From assembly GCF_964340395.1 (NCBI RefSeq), contig NC_135552.1, positions 6,069,494-6,133,493 of the forward strand: a stretch of 64,000 nucleotides of DNA, given 5' to 3'. The position numbers were made by a program, and so were the translations under genes. This stretch comes from Glandiceps talaboti (taxonomy: Eukaryota > Hemichordata > Enteropneusta > Spengelidae). The notes under the pieces were generated by a model. It made no database searches and was not told where the DNA came from. It was given only the letters and a program-made list of their open reading frames with translations. Shown here one piece after another: positions 11,691 to 25,800 of this stretch (within the stretch, counting starts at the first letter, position 1; each line of letters starts with the position of its first letter).

Positions 11691-12170
11691 CCATTACCCT
11701 GAGGAACATGTCTATGAAATTTCCTTTGAATTGATGCAGCCGTTTTTTCGGAAATGGTGATACAGACACACGCACACACACGCACAGACACACATACTTC
11801 ATCATTATATTATAACCTTCCTTACGGAAGGTAAAAATACAACATTGTTATACCTAATTTGCATATCACTGAAGGGATCATCATGTTATGAACAATTTGT
11901 AATCTAACACCACTAAGAACTTTCCCATCAAATTTCAGACCGATCTGCCCTGTATTTTTTGAGTTTAAGTTTATTGACCCAAATCACACACTGGTGGTGA
12001 GATCATTTTGATTTTAACAATTTCCCAACTAATCATCCAATTGCAAAGTAATACACCCATCAAATATCATGGCAATCCGCCCAGCAGTGTTTGACTTTAA
12101 GTTGTTCACAAACACAGACAGGCAGAAAGACAGACAAACATTTTGCCATGCCTATAGCACTACTGAACCA
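11691..12170. repeat. Dispersed repeat with microsatellite-like tails
   Basis: Contains CCTTACGGAAGGTAAAAAT (compare CTTACGGGAGGTAAAAAT at about 54450 and 54985), two CACA/GACAGACA-type tails (11763-11800, 12115-12140), and a 'gcccagcagtgtttgactttaagttgttcac' type segment that also appears in the repeats at 25700, 27600 and 58200. Confidence 0.6.
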
Positions 12171-13289
12171 TCAGTTCAGTTGTAAAAATGCTACAATATC
12201 AAAAACGAAATCCCTACGCACAGTATCAGCCAAATCAACCTCTTGAAAGCCATGTAGAATACACTTCCATTATGCTATTGGAGTGGTATCCACTATATAT
12301 ACGAACTCAATCAATTTCCTGTATAGGTACACGGTATCCAGTAGAGTATTGCACATTGAATTGTGCTGGAATACATTGAAATCCTGCCGGACTCTGTCAT
12401 TGTATTCCGATGTTCCATCTTCACTGGAATAGTGTCTTTATTCTACATTGATTCTGGTAGTCTCCATTATGTACTGTGAAGAATTTGTTGATACGATGTA
12501 GTACGTTTGCTATGCAGTTGAGAACGTGCCAAACTCGTGATATTTAGTTCTAGTCCCAGCTCATGCAGTACATTTGTATTTTAATCATTAACGTAACGTT
12601 AACTTTATATAACCCATACCGAAAACGACATGTGTCAAGCAGTATACAACAATTATCTTACGTGTTCACAAACAGATTATGGAGATCGAATCTATTCCGC
12701 AATTTTCTCTCAGTCTCAGATTTCAATGGACAGGCGAAAATTAATTAACACTTATCACTGTCATAGATGTCAAATAGAATCCCCATTACTACATAAACTT
12801 ACGTTACCTACCCTCTAATGGGCAGTGTGTTTAATTCACATGTAGCACGTTGATTGTATGATTCATAGCATTATGACAGGTGGCCTACCTAAAATATAGA
12901 TGATACATGGATGTACCCACACAATACGCAGAAAACACAGTCAATACCTATACTAAGTCAGAACAGCTGAAAATGGCGTCATTTTGTTGACCTTTGGCCT
13001 AATTATATTTAAATATCCAAAACCTTTGACAAAATATTTGTAATTGACTGACTATTCATAATATACAGTGTGTAACATGTAAATATGACTTTTAAGTAAC
13101 TTTGACATGGTTTTATAGGCAGTAAGTATTAAGCCTACCAAAACATGTGTTTACCCATAGCAATACATGGTATTTCGGTTTTGTCGCGATATAACAAAAT
13201 GCCCAGGGGTACGCGAGTGGCACCCGTCCGATATACTAACAGGACACCTTTCTGAGGTTTGCTGATCAACATGTTTCCAAAATTGAATA
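12171..13289. other. No feature recognised
   Basis: Short reading frames only, none with a recognisable motif or splice context. It ends where the duplicated UGT segment begins. Confidence 0.5.
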
Positions 13290-14260
13290 TCATCTTTGTT
13301 CAACAAGTCGGAGGCAAGGGCATTTCAAATATAAAAAAACTGAAAGTACTTTCTCAAATAAGTAACACAACAAAATAATCCTTTTCTTTACCCAACTCCG
13401 AAAACTTTTATGGCCTCCTTTACGTCGGAACCCAAGGTGAACTTAGTGAATTCTCCTTGTCATTATCATTATAATGGAAATCGAAGTTTGGATTTTGATG
13501 TCGAAGGTACAGCTATGTTTACAAATTCAGGACCATTCTTTCCATATCAAATTGTCGCTTCAAAATGAATTAAGGAATAACGCTAGTGTCAGTGCATGAG
13601 ATAATTATATCAAACAACATTTTAACCAAAGATAACGTCGAACACAATTGAAAGTGGATCTTCAAAGAGTGGATTTAAACTGCGTACCTGGTTTATTAGT
13701 TTTTTAGAGCCATCAAATATTCCAAAAAGAGATCTGGCGGTTTATCAGTAAATGTTTTATTGTAAGGAACAAGATGTAAATGAGATCGACCGCATCTTCG
13801 GAGTTAACGCATGCAGCAAAGCAGGCGACCTCACGTTGAATGACTTTTTCCGTCCTTTTTTTGAGTTTCACTCTGACATTATTGCGACTTGCTATCTTTA
13901 AATGAAGGAGACTTTCAAGACTACTGTTAATCGCGGAAAATGCACAGTGCATGTGCGCACTTCTTTTGAACTTTAAATTTCCCACACAAAGAATTTTAAT
14001 TTGCTGCAAAAAGTTAAAAAATTTTAACTGGACACATTTTTATCCAGCGTACAATAGAGATATAAGATACATATTAGCGAGGAGTCAGTGTACAGTCACT
14101 TTTGACTTTAGTCAATTTAAATCGCGTGTGCTAGGAATCTTCACGTAAATAACGATTTTGATAACATCGCTATGTATTCAAAAAGTAGCTTTTTTCCTTT
14201 CTTATTTCCATAATCGTAGAGGGGCAGCTGCCCCCCCCCCCGCCCACAGGCTACGGTACT

Positions 14261-15106
14261 GTAGGCAACCATGTTTACACAAATACTGAAACCCTGACTA
14301 ATGTTGATGTTACAGATTAATATATCTGACTGTATAGTCCTACAAATCATGATTTTTCCTTCTCACACGATTTTGAACAACGTAATTTTCTGTGTATTGA
14401 CAATAGCTGAAGATAACGGGTTTTGAATGTGGCCTTGCTACGTTGCGGTAAGAGATTTGCGCACCGGGCAAGGGGATATTTCGACATTCATATAGTACCA
14501 CTTCGTTCCGTGATTTTTACTTATCGTGGCTTGTAAAGATTTGGTGGAAATGCTATTTTAGCCCGCAATGCCACACGTTTGCCCGTCGCGTCAGTGATCA
14601 CTTTTAATCGCCCTTTTGTTATCCCGAATTGACACCTTGTATTCAATGAAATGACTTTGCCGGCGACAACACAGTAGTGATGTAGGCAACCATGTTTACA
14701 CAAATACTGAAACCCTGACTAATGTTGATGTTACAGATTAATATATCTGACTGTATAGTCCTACAAATCATGATTTTTCCTTCTCACACGATTTTGAACA
14801 ACGTAATTTTCTGTGTATTGACAATAGCTGAAGATAACGGGTTTTGAATGTGGCCTTGCTACGTTGCGGTAAGAGATTTGCGCACCGGGCAAGGGGATAT
14901 TTCGACATTCATATAGTACCACTTCGTTCCGTGATTTTTACTTATCGTGGCTTGTAAAGATTTGGTGGAAATGCTATTTTAGCCCGCAATGCCACACGTT
15001 TGCCCGTCGCGTCAGTGATCACTTTTAATCGCCCTTTTGTTAATGTTATCCCGATTGACACCTTGTATTCAATGAAATGACTTTGCCGGCGACAACACAG
15101 TAGTGA
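14261..15106 (+). repeat. Internal tandem duplication, 421-bp unit, only in copy 1
   Basis: The stretch starting GTAGGCAACCATGTTTACAC occurs at 14261 and again at 14682 and is followed by the same text through ACAGTAGTGA. Copy 2 has it once, from 19442. Confidence 0.95.
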
Positions 15107-15247
15107 TAATCTCATGAATATTCCAAGGACGGGCAGGGGCGGTTTTGGACACCATCGATAGCAGTCTGCTGATTGGCTAAGAATGGGGTGATGGCCTATG
15201 ACATGAAGTATATTTGTCGATACGATGTCGAATTAATTTAATTTGCA

Positions 15248-15253
15248 TATAAA
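15248..15253 (+). promoter_or_regulatory. TATA box of UGT exon 1a promoter
   Basis: TTTGCATATAAAGGAG places a TATAAA 132 bp before the exon 1a ATG, directly after an octamer-like ATTTGCAT. The same arrangement precedes exon 1b. Confidence 0.6.
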
Positions 15254-15384
15254 GGAGTCACTACGAACATCAGGTTCAGAGACCACCCTTTAGTTATCTT
15301 ATCTTCTAGGATAGAGCATATATTGATATATTTGTACTAGCTGAATTAGTGTGATACTTTAATAGTACGTGTCTCTGCTGTGAA

Positions 15385-16275
15385 ATGTGGTTCACCGGTT
15401 TTGGCGGAATGACAATGACACACGTTTCAGTTTTCAAATTTCTCTTATTATGGATGTCACTGGTACATACATCGTCATGCAGCAAACTTCTGATACTCCC
15501 AGGTTATCCACTAGGGAGCCACTACATGATAATGTCAAATGTAGGGCAAACGATGGTTGATAGAGGACACAACGCCACCATGCTCGTCAATCATGGAATG
15601 AGTGTAATACAAGCGAAGCAAATCGAGTCTGACCACTCAAAATTTTCGTTTATGAAGTACCAGGGCAGTTTTACTGATGAATATATTAAGGAAGCACTTA
15701 GGATATTAACTGGCGGTTCCTTGAATGGAACAACTACCATGTGGGATATACTGGGTATCGTCCAAAGATTGTCAAGTGATTGTGATATGCTTCTACAGGA
15801 CGACGACATGTTCAAGCAATTAAGATCAGCAAAATATGACATTATAATAGCCAATAGCGTCAACATGTGTCATATTCTGATTGTTCAAAAGCTAGGCCTG
15901 CCATTTGTGTCTTTTTCAACACAGCGGTTTTACCCAATGATGGATAGTTCACTCCATCATATTCCATCCTATCCATCCTATGTTACAGCTATGTATTCAG
16001 GTCTACCTGACAAGATGAACTTTTTACAGCGGCTTAAAAACCTTCAACACTATGTGGTGTCTTACTTCCTTTTCAAATTCTTGCTTTTGGCGCCATACGA
16101 GAACTTAAAAGCCAAATATGATATCAGACCGGATGCAACGTTACATGAACTGCTACAAACTTCTGAAGTGGCTCTGTATTGTTCTGATTTCGCCCTTGAG
16201 TTCCCGCGTCCCTTGATGCCAAGCATTAAGTACATCGGTGGGCTTCTTGCAAAGCCAGCATCTACACTTGATAAG
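15385..16275 (+). CDS. UDP-glycosyltransferase first exon, copy a
   Basis: Encodes 297 residues ending at donor AAG|GTAAAA (16276) in phase 0, the phase required by the constant exon at 24538. It has a hydrophobic N-terminal signal (SVFKFLLLWMSLVHTSS), the UGT aglycone-site motif PLGSHYMIMSNVGQTM with the expected catalytic His, and RGHNATMLV. Where vertebrate enzymes have the partner Asp before the Cys (TDPFLPC-like), this exon reads IIIANSVNMC, so Asn stands in its place. It differs from copy b by one Lys/Arg change, a 9-bp (Pro-Ser-Tyr) insertion and silent changes. It has no constant exons of its own before copy b, so it must splice over copy b or be a non-productive duplicate. Confidence 0.85.
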
Positions 16276-17139
16276 GTAAAAATCTCTCTTCATCTCGATT
16301 TCTTTAAGTATTTTGTTTACTAAGCTTGATAACAATATTCAAAATGTATGTTTAACCACTATGCACTCTTCGAAGTGTAGTACTTGCAAAAGGCTTTGTG
16401 CACAAACGAATCCATGCTGTCAGTTTACAAAGAATGTATGTATAATATCAAATAGTTGTGAAGTTTTATTCTTTACCAAAATTATGAAATAATTCTTTAA
16501 CTACTAATTATTTTGGAGGTGGCTACTTCATAATGCGTTGGTTTTAATTAAAAAATAAAAACGCCCAATTATTGGTGCGATCCTAACACTTGTACTGATA
16601 TAATGTAGTGCCTTCACACAAATATACTGTGGTGGTAATTGTTTGGGAAATAACCAATACTTTTAAATCATTCAATGTAGTAGCAATGGTGAGATTAATT
16701 TATTTAAACCATTGATTCTGGAATGTCCCTTTTAGCATTTGAACCATGTTTTTGAAATACAGAGGTAAATTGTTTTAACACAGGTCTGTGACCTCGCAAG
16801 TACTCACTGTGATTAACCATGGCAGTAAAACTATTTTTTGTTAGTGATGTAGACATGCACATACATTGTAGGGTACACTGTTGCTTGTATACGACAGATT
16901 GAAGTAAACATTCATCTACGTGGCAGTGACCGTTGGGGCAGTTGTCCCACATGGGCAATTGTCCTGGGAGTTGGAGGAAGGTGTTGTCCGTGACGTACAG
17001 GGTGTAATATGCTCGTCAATTTGTGTTCCTTTTTAATGTATGATTATAATCTGTAATGTTAATGACTTCAAAATGTCAACTTTCAATTTCAAACTATTCT
17101 AACCTTTGAGTGATCATGGCTATATGAGAATTATCAGGT

Positions 17140-17649
17140 TAACTAGACTGAATGGAAAAAATATATGTGTTGTATATTTTATGAATTGACCAAATTTGAC
17201 CTCCATTGACCCATACAGTTGTGTAAACAGATCTAGTCCACCGACCAACCCTCCAGCTCATGTACTAAAGGGTTTGTCGTGAAGGAATGTTAACTTGTTG
17301 ACGTTTACAATTTGTGTAATTTAAAGATTTGTGGATTCGTTGTTTGCATGCTAAAGTTCAGTGCTACAATGATTCTGACATGACTCATGTGACTTACAGT
17401 CTTTGAATTACGTCATGATTGACGTTTGTTTCAGCACGTGACATAGGTAATCTTTTAAACAATCATAGTTCTTCTCAACCTTATCGTGAAAGGGGTGCTA
17501 TTAACGACTTGGGCTCTCGCGCTAAAAGTTCTGAATTTTTTTAAGGAACGTTCTCTTGTAAGGCTGTTGAGTTGTGTTCGACGGTGATTACAAGTTTGTA
17601 ATCACCTAACGAGTTATCAAAAAATATTCGTTAGCTGATTACAAACTTT
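17140..17649. other. Spacer between duplicated segments, ending in nested palindromes
   Basis: Single-copy within the window. Near its right end GTGATTACAAGTTTGTAATC begins a self-complementary 22-mer, and GTTTGTAATCACCTAACGA pairs with TCGTTAGCTGATTACAAAC ending at about 17648, just where the third partial copy of the duplicated sequence starts. Confidence 0.6.
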
Positions 17650-18473
17650 TGTTTACTAAGCTTGATAACAATATTCAAAATGTATGTTTAACCCCTATGC
17701 ACTCTTCGAAGTGTAGTACTTGCAAAAGGCTTTGTGCACAAACGAATCCATGCTGTCAGTTTACAAAGAATGTATGTATAATATCAAATAGTTGTGAAGT
17801 TTTATTCTTTACCAAAACTATGAAATAATTCTTTAACTACTAATTATTTTGGAGGTGGCTACTTCATAATGCGTTGGTTTTAATTAAAAAATATAAACGC
17901 CCAATTATTGGTGCGATCCTAACACTTGTACTGATATAATGTAGTGCCTTCACACAAATATACTGTGGTGGTAATTGTTTGGGAAATAACCAATACTTTT
18001 AAATCATTCAATGTAGTAGCAATGGTGAGATTAATTTATTTAAACCATTGATTCTGGAATGTCCCTTTTAGCATTTGAACCATGTTTTTGAAATACAGAG
18101 GTAAATTGTTTTAACACAGGTCTGTGACCTCGCAAGTACTCACTGTGATTAACCATGGCAGTAAAACTAGTTTTTTGTTAGTGATGTAGACATGCACATA
18201 CATTGTAGGGTACACTGTTGCTTGTATACGACAGATTGAAGTAAACATTCATCTACGTGACAGTGACCGTTGGGGCAGTTGTCCCACATGGGCAATTGTC
18301 CTGGGAGTTGGAGGAAGGTGTTGTCCCGATGCTGTAGACAGGCTGCCACAGTCATTAAATTAACTTATTCTGCAAATTTAGCAAAAGAATTCAATACATC
18401 TCAATTCCGGTATTTTTAAGAGACGATGGCCACTGATAAAAGAAAATGTGTGTATATATGTCACGGTGCCAGC
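17650..18473 (+). repeat. Third, partial copy of the duplicated segment (no exon)
   Basis: Matches 16313-16988 and 21060-21888, the sequence just downstream of UGT exon 1, and stops at CGGTGCCAGCT, where copy 2 begins with TTGTTCAACAAG. Confidence 0.9.
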
Positions 18474-21400
18474 TTTGTTCAACAAGTCGGAGGCAAGGGC
18501 ATTTCAAATATAAAAAAACTGAAAGTACTTTCTCAAATAAGTAACACAACAAAATAATCCTTTTCTTTACCCAACTCCGAAAACTTTCATGGCCTCCTTT
18601 ACGTCGGAACCCAAGGTGAACTTAGTGAATTCTCCTTGTCATTATCATTATAATGGAAATCGAAGTTTGGATTTTGATGTCGAAGGTACAGCTATGTTTA
18701 CAAATTCAGGACCATTCTTTCCATATCAAATTGTCGCTTCAAAATGAATTAAGGAATAACGCTAGTGTCAGTGCATGAGATAATTATATCAAACAACATT
18801 TTAACCAAAGATAACGTCGAACACAATTGAAAGTGGATCTTCAAAGAGTGGATCTTAAACTGCGTACCTGGTTTATTAGTTTTTTAGAGCCATCAAATAT
18901 TCCAAAAAGAGATCTGGCGGTTTATCAGTAAATGTTTTATTGTAAGGAACAAGATGTAAATGAGATCGACCGCATCTTCGGAGTTAACGCATGCAGCAAA
19001 GCAGGCGACCTCACGTTGAATGACTTTTTCCGTCCTTTTTTTGAGTTTCACTCTGACATTATTGCGACTTGCTATCTTTAAATGAAGGAGACTTTCAAGA
19101 CTACTGTTAATCGCGGAAAATGCACAGTGCATGTGCGCACTTCTTTTGAACTTTAAATTTCCCACACAAAGAATTTTAATTTGCTGCAAAAAGTTAAAAA
19201 AATTTAACTGGACACATTTTTATCCAGCGTACAATAGAGATATAAGATACATATTAGCGAGGAGTCAGTGTACAGTCACTTTTGACTTTAGTCAATTTAA
19301 ATCGCGTGTGCTAGGAATCTTCACGTAAATAACGATTTTGATAACATCGCTATGTATTCAAAAAGTAGCTTTTTTCCTTTCTTATTTCCATAATCGTAGA
19401 GGGGCAGCTGCCCCCCCCCCCCGCCCACAGGCTACGGTACTGTAGGCAACCATGTTTACACAAATACTGAAACCCTGACTAATGTTGATGTTACAGATTA
19501 ATATATCTGACTGTATAGTCCTACAAATCATGATTTTTCCTTCTCACACGATTTTGAACAACGTAATTTTCTGTGTATTGACAATAGCTGAAGATAACGG
19601 GTTTTGAATGTGGCCTTGCTACGTTGCGGTAAGAGATTTGCGCACCGGGCAAGGGGATATTTCGACATTCATATAGTACCACTTCGTTCCGTGATTTTTA
19701 CTTATCGTGGCTTGTAAAGATTTGGTGGAAATGCTATTTTAGCCCGCAATGCCACACGTTTGCCCGTCGCGTCAGTGATCACTTTTAATCGCCCTTTTGT
19801 TATCCCGATTGACACCTTGTATTCAATGAAATGACTTTGCCGGCGACAACACAGTAGTGATAATCTCATGAATATTCCAAGGGCGGGCAGGGGCGGTTTT
19901 GGACACCATCGATAGCAGTCTGCTGATTGGCTAAGAATGGGGTGATGGCCTATGACATGAAGTATATTTGTCGATACGACGTCGAATTAATTTAATTTGC
20001 ATATAAAGGAGTCACTACGAACATCAGGTTCAGAGACCACCCTTTAGTTATCTTATCTTCTAGGATAGAGCATATATTGATATATTTGTACTAGCTGAAT
20101 TAGTGTGATACTTTAATAGTACGTGTCTCTGCTGTGAAATGTGGTTCACCGGTTTTGGCGGAATGACAATGACACACGTTTCAGTTTTCAAATTTCTCTT
20201 ATTATGGATGTCACTGGTACATACATCGTCATGCAGCAAACTTCTGATACTCCCAGGTTATCCACTAGGGAGCCACTACATGATAATGTCAAATGTAGGG
20301 CAAACGATGGTTGATAGAGGACACAACGCCACCATGCTCGTCAATCATGGAATGAGTGTAATACAAGCGAAGCAAATCGAGTCTGACCACTCAAAATTTT
20401 CGTTTATGAAGTACCAGGGCAGTTTTACTGATGAATATATTAAGGAAGCACTTAGGATATTAACTGGCGGTTCCTTGAATGGAACAACTACCATGTGGGA
20501 TATACTGGGTATCGTCCAAAGATTGTCAAGTGACTGTGATATGCTTCTACAGGACGACGACATGTTCAAGCAATTAAGATCAGCAAAATATGACATTATA
20601 ATAGCCAATAGCGTCAACATGTGTCATATTCTGATTGTTCAAAGGCTAGGCCTGCCATTTGTGTCTTTTTCAACACAGCGGTTTTACCCAATGATGGATA
20701 GTTCACTCCATCATATTCCATCCTATGTTACAGCTATGTATTCAGGTCTACCTGACAAGATGAACTTTTTACAGCGGCTTAAAAACCTTCAACACTATGT
20801 GGTGTCTTACTTCCTTTTCAAATTCTTGCTTTTGGCGCCATACGAGAACTTAAAAGCCAAATATGATATCAGACCGGATGCAACGTTACATGAACTGCTA
20901 CAAACTTCTGAAGTGGCTCTGTATTGTTCTGATTTCGCCCTTGAGTTCCCGCGTCCCTTGATGCCAAGCATTAAGTACATCGGTGGGCTTCTTGCAAAGC
21001 CAGCATCTACACTTGATAAGGTAAAAATCTCTCTTCATCTCGATTTCTTTAAGTATTTTGTTTACTAAGCTTGATAACAATATTCAAAATGTATGTTTAA
21101 CCCCTATGCACTCTTCGAAGTGTAGTACTTGCAAAAGGCTTTGTGCACAAACGAATCCATGCTGTCAGTTTACAAAGAATGTATGTATATATAATATCAA
21201 ATAGTTGTGAAGTTTTATTCTTTACCAAAACTATGAAATAATTCTTTAACTACTAATTATTTTGGAGGTGGCTACTTCATAATGCGTTGGTTTTAATTAA
21301 AAAATATAAACGCCCAATTATTGGTGCGATCCTAACACTTGTACTGATATAATGTAGTGCCTTCACACAAATATACTGTGGTGGTAATTGTTTGGGAAAT

Positions 21401-22865
21401 AACCAATACTTTTAAATCATTCAATGTAGTAGCAATGGTGAGATTAATTTATTTAAACCATTGATTCTGGAATGTCCCTTTTAGCATTTGAACCATGTTT
21501 TTGAAATACAGAGGTAAATTGTTTTAACACAGGTCTGTGACCTCGCAAGTACTCACTGTGATTAACCATGGCAGTAAAACTAGTTTTTTGTTAGTGATGT
21601 AGACATGCACATACATTGTAGGGTACACTGTTGCTTGTATACGACACTGAGATTGAAGTAAACATTCATCTACGTGACAGTGACCGTTGGGGCAGTTGTC
21701 CCACATGGGCAATTGTCCTGGGAGTTGGAGGAAGGTGTTGTCCCGATGCTGTAGACAGGCTGCCACAGTCATTAAATTAACTTATTCTGCAAATTTAGCA
21801 AAAGAATTCAATACATCTCAATTCCGGTATTTTTAAGAGACGATGGCCACTGATAAAAGAAAATGTGTGTATATATGTCACGGTGCCAGCTGCCAAATCA
21901 CCTCGTCAAAGTTTGATATTAACTTGTCTATCATTAAATTCTTGTTATAAAGGAGGATGGACATATCATATCAGATAACCTTGACCATAATTGGTACCAC
22001 CAAGTTCAACTCTGTAAACTTTAGCGAATAGTCGATCGAAATGTTCAGTTTAGTGCCACGTGATGAACACACTGTTTAACCATTATTGCATTGCTCCACA
22101 GCTTACATTAAAAATACTGCATGGATAATAATTGTGTTCATTCCACTCACTAGTTCATGATGAAAACAGCTTTAGTACATATTAATTTTTTTTTGTTTTA
22201 TAATTATATGTACAGTTAATTTATAACATTCCTTTCAGAAATCTTCAAATACTGGGCGAATTTGTGTAATTGAATAGACACCTGTAATGTGTAATATCTG
22301 ACAATAGCGTTATTATTAAGGGGTCGGTGACTTTTAACTGGGGGAGCGTTCTGATATTGACCACTGGATTTCTCGATCTGACAGGCCTTTCTCCCGCTCC
22401 GTATCCAATCACGTACCTAAGCCAAAGTAATTTCTAGAAAAACCAAGTTTTCCAAAATGACTCCTTCCCATAGACACACTCTTAATTGCATACTTTGCCG
22501 GGTTTTGTGAAATGTTTCAGTTGCCCAGGACTCATTGAGAATTATCAAGTAGATTAGACGGAGATAAAATGGAGACAGAGATAGGTTTTATCAAATATAG
22601 ACTTGGCTAATTAGACATAAACATGCCATGTAAACTGTTAGCGATAATGGATTAAGAGTACATCAGGTCTTTCAAGTGGTCTTAGGTATCCAACTAAATG
22701 TGTCAATCCGTGACGTACAGGGTGTAATATGCTCGTCAATTTGTGTTCCTTTTTAATGTATGATTATAATCTGTAATGTTAATGACTTCAAAATGTCAAC
22801 TTTCAATTTCAAACTATTCTAACCTTTGAGTGATCATGGCTATATGAGAATTATCAGGTTAACTG
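18474..22865 (+). repeat. Segmental duplication, copy 2 (carries UGT exon 1b)
   Basis: Near-identical counterpart of 13290-17139, offset 5,180 bp before the internal duplication of copy 1 and 4,754 bp after it. It keeps about 970 bp (21742-22710) that copy 1 lacks. Confidence 0.95.
20002..20007 (+). promoter_or_regulatory. TATA box of UGT exon 1b promoter
   Basis: Same TTTGCATATAAAGGAG context as at 15248, 132 bp before the exon 1b ATG. Confidence 0.6.
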
Positions 22866-25800
22866 CGAATCCGGGGTTATCAAGTTCTTACGTCCGATAA
22901 CAAATCAGTTCTAAAATTCAAATCTTCCCCACAGGGTTCTGGTACGCAACCACGAATGTTTTAATGACTTTTATTGATGGGCCAAAGCCTACGCACTTGG
23001 GCCCATATTGTTATCTTTATTCTTGTTCTTGTTCTTGTTCTTCTCCTTCTTCTTCTGTTAACTGAAATGGTGCATACTACACGGAGCTTATGCCACTGGC
23101 ACATTTTATGCATCACCTAGGTATCACCACCTCTTTGAATTGCACTTTTTGCGGAAATAAAGATGAACTTCTTCACATCTTTCTCGAATGTACACGTTTA
23201 ACGCCTCTTTTCAAACTTGTTCGCAGAATTTGGCATAACCTCGTTGGAAAAGTTGAAAAGAACTTCCACTGGTAGTTTATTCTCGGCCCACCATTCCAAA
23301 AAGATTGTATAGATAAAGATACGCATGCACTACTCAGTTACATTTTCACTACCGCTAAAATCACCATTCACATAACGAGAAGAAAAGTCATTTAATAACG
23401 AAACCAACGCTTCAAACATTGATGTCATTAAATTCTTCAAATCGCGCTTGAGAAACAGCATATTAAACGAGTATACTCATTATAAAATGTCCACGCGTAC
23501 TAATGCTTTTGTAAATACCTGGTGTAAAAATGACGCAATCGCTACAATTAAAAATGGGGAGCTTGTCTTCGCGGACATTCTACTGTAAAACATCGATGCT
23601 CAACCAAACATCTAAATCACACTGAATTCGACGAACTGTTGTACACTCATGACACACAAGCACACACCCTTAGCAATTGTCTGAGTGTCCTGCACATTAC
23701 AGTAATATGCAAAAATAAATTGCGCTGGATTCATATAAGCAACCTGATGAATATAACCAAATCAGCTGTTAACTGAAAATTTGAATAACACTAACAGTTT
23801 TCCAGTGCAGGTCACTCGCTATTGCTGCCTTGACCAGATAAAGCTCTGGGCATCGTACTCCTCACGAGACTGTGCCGTCATGTTGGGATTTGTTCGCTCC
23901 CCTGCCATTGGCCCCACCTTTGAATTAATCCTACTTGTCACTACAGTCAGCCTAATGGTAGGCAGGGTCACACAGACGTACCACTCTGTTTACATACGAA
24001 GTTAAATTCAAAGTTGCTGGTAAAATTGGCGTTAAACGGTTGATTTGAAGTTTGAAGGAGCCAAGTGGGTGGTGGGTACGGCAGGGAGTTCCCTCCCTCC
24101 CTGGAGATTTTTGAAATTCAAGGACTAAACAGTTCAATTTCCTATCTACTGTTATTTCAACATGTCAAGGTGATAACAATACCCTCTCTGATCCATCGAA
24201 ATTTGAATTTCGAAAACTAACATCGAGAAAAATCTCCAAGATTATTATTGCATGCCATACCATTTACAATTATTTTATCATGCCTATTTCCACTGATGAC
24301 GTCGTCGTTTCCAACCTGTTACAAACTCAAAGCATAGCGTAAGGTTGGAGAGAAACAAGTTCAACGTCTATGCTCAAACTAAATTTCATTGGAAGCCATT
24401 CATAAGAAGTGGGTAAACATGAAATTGTGTTATCACCTGAAGCGGAGTAGAAAAAAGGTGAACAGTAGGTCTGACAAATGGTTATAGCTGTGAGAATGAA
24501 TGTATATCATCTTAATTGAATCTCTTTCTTTAATTAGGAATTTGGTGATTACGTTGAATCAGCTGAACATGGAATTGTTGTATTTGCATTGGGATCTGTG
24601 GCAAACTTGGCATCTAGCATGGACGTGGCTGAAATGTTTGTGAGAGCATTCGCAAGACTTTCCCAGAAAGTTATTATGCGATATGATGGTCCTCCCCCAC
24701 CTGGAGTTGGATCAAATACCAAGCTTGCAAAGTGGTTGCCTCAAAATGATCTATTAGGTATGATTGAAAGAATTGATTTTCTTAGACAACAAGTACCAAG
24801 TTGATAATCATATATTTGAAATATAAATGACATGATGTCCATGGAACCTTCAAAAAGGCTTTCGAGTAAACCTTCGTGTTCATTTCCATACACTTGATGT
24901 TCTGTTTCGTCTTTAATTGCTTTTTATCATAATGGCAAATGTAATAATTATGATTTCGTGATATTGATTGAGGTCTAATTAAACGAAATGGCTGACGCTA
25001 AATTTACTTAATCGTAGATGATAGAGATGAAGTATCTCTCTGGTAATTTCTAATTCTACAGGACACCCCAAAACGAAAGCCTTCATAGGACATGGTGGTA
25101 TGAATGGGGTATATGAAGCCATTTATCATGGTGTTCCTATGGTAGGAATGCCCATATATGGTGATAATTACGATAACCTGGCACGACTAGTTGATAAAGG
25201 GATGTGTGTTACATTAGATGTCAAGACATTATCACAGGATAAGATTTATAATGCAGTGTCAACTATAATACAGGACAAAAGGTAATACATAATTTGATTC
25301 ATATCCGACGTTTTGTAAAACCTTTTATACTCTGGTATATATTTCAATATCTTGGTAATTTTGACGAATAAATTCCCATGTAATGCGAGAATCCTGTCCA
25401 TTGTAAAAGAGATTGAATGATCTGATTTGAAGTTACATTTCATTATGTTTATTTTAAGCTACATTACATGAGGTTATTGCAATTAGCTGTGTGTATGTTG
25501 CAACTGGATGTAATATACCATAAACCTGCACAAGCTACAACTGACACATTTTCTCAACAAATAACGAAAGTTACATTGACTAGAAATTGGTCAATCCTTG
25601 TTAAAAGACAATGTATTTGTTATTTAGCGGTCAATATTATTAACACAACTGACCTGATAGGATACAGTAGTAGTATAGGCATTGAAAAGTGTGTGTGAAA
25701 CAACTTAAAGTCAAAAGCCGCTGGACAGGTTGCAATGCTGTTTGGCGGGTGTCTAGTTGGAAAATTGTTCTCATCAAAACGATGTTACCACTGGTGTGTG

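Larger units (their letters stand above)
13290..17139 (+). repeat. Segmental duplication, copy 1 (carries UGT exon 1a)
   Basis: Collinear and nearly identical with 18474-22865: for example 13713-14009 matches 18893-19189 and 15385-16323 matches 20139-21068. Copy 1 differs by an internal tandem duplication (14261-15106) and by lacking the equivalent of about 21742-22710, the join being at about 16988. Confidence 0.95.

Noticed and set aside
13713-14009. 98-residue minus-strand frame conserved exactly at 18893-19189
   Set aside because: Identity follows from the segmental duplication of DNA, not from selection on protein; no motif recognised.
16704-16958. Minus-strand frames downstream of UGT exon 1, repeated at 18167-18355 and 21524-21772
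   Set aside because: Their ends differ between the copies because of small indels, and they have no recognisable domain.
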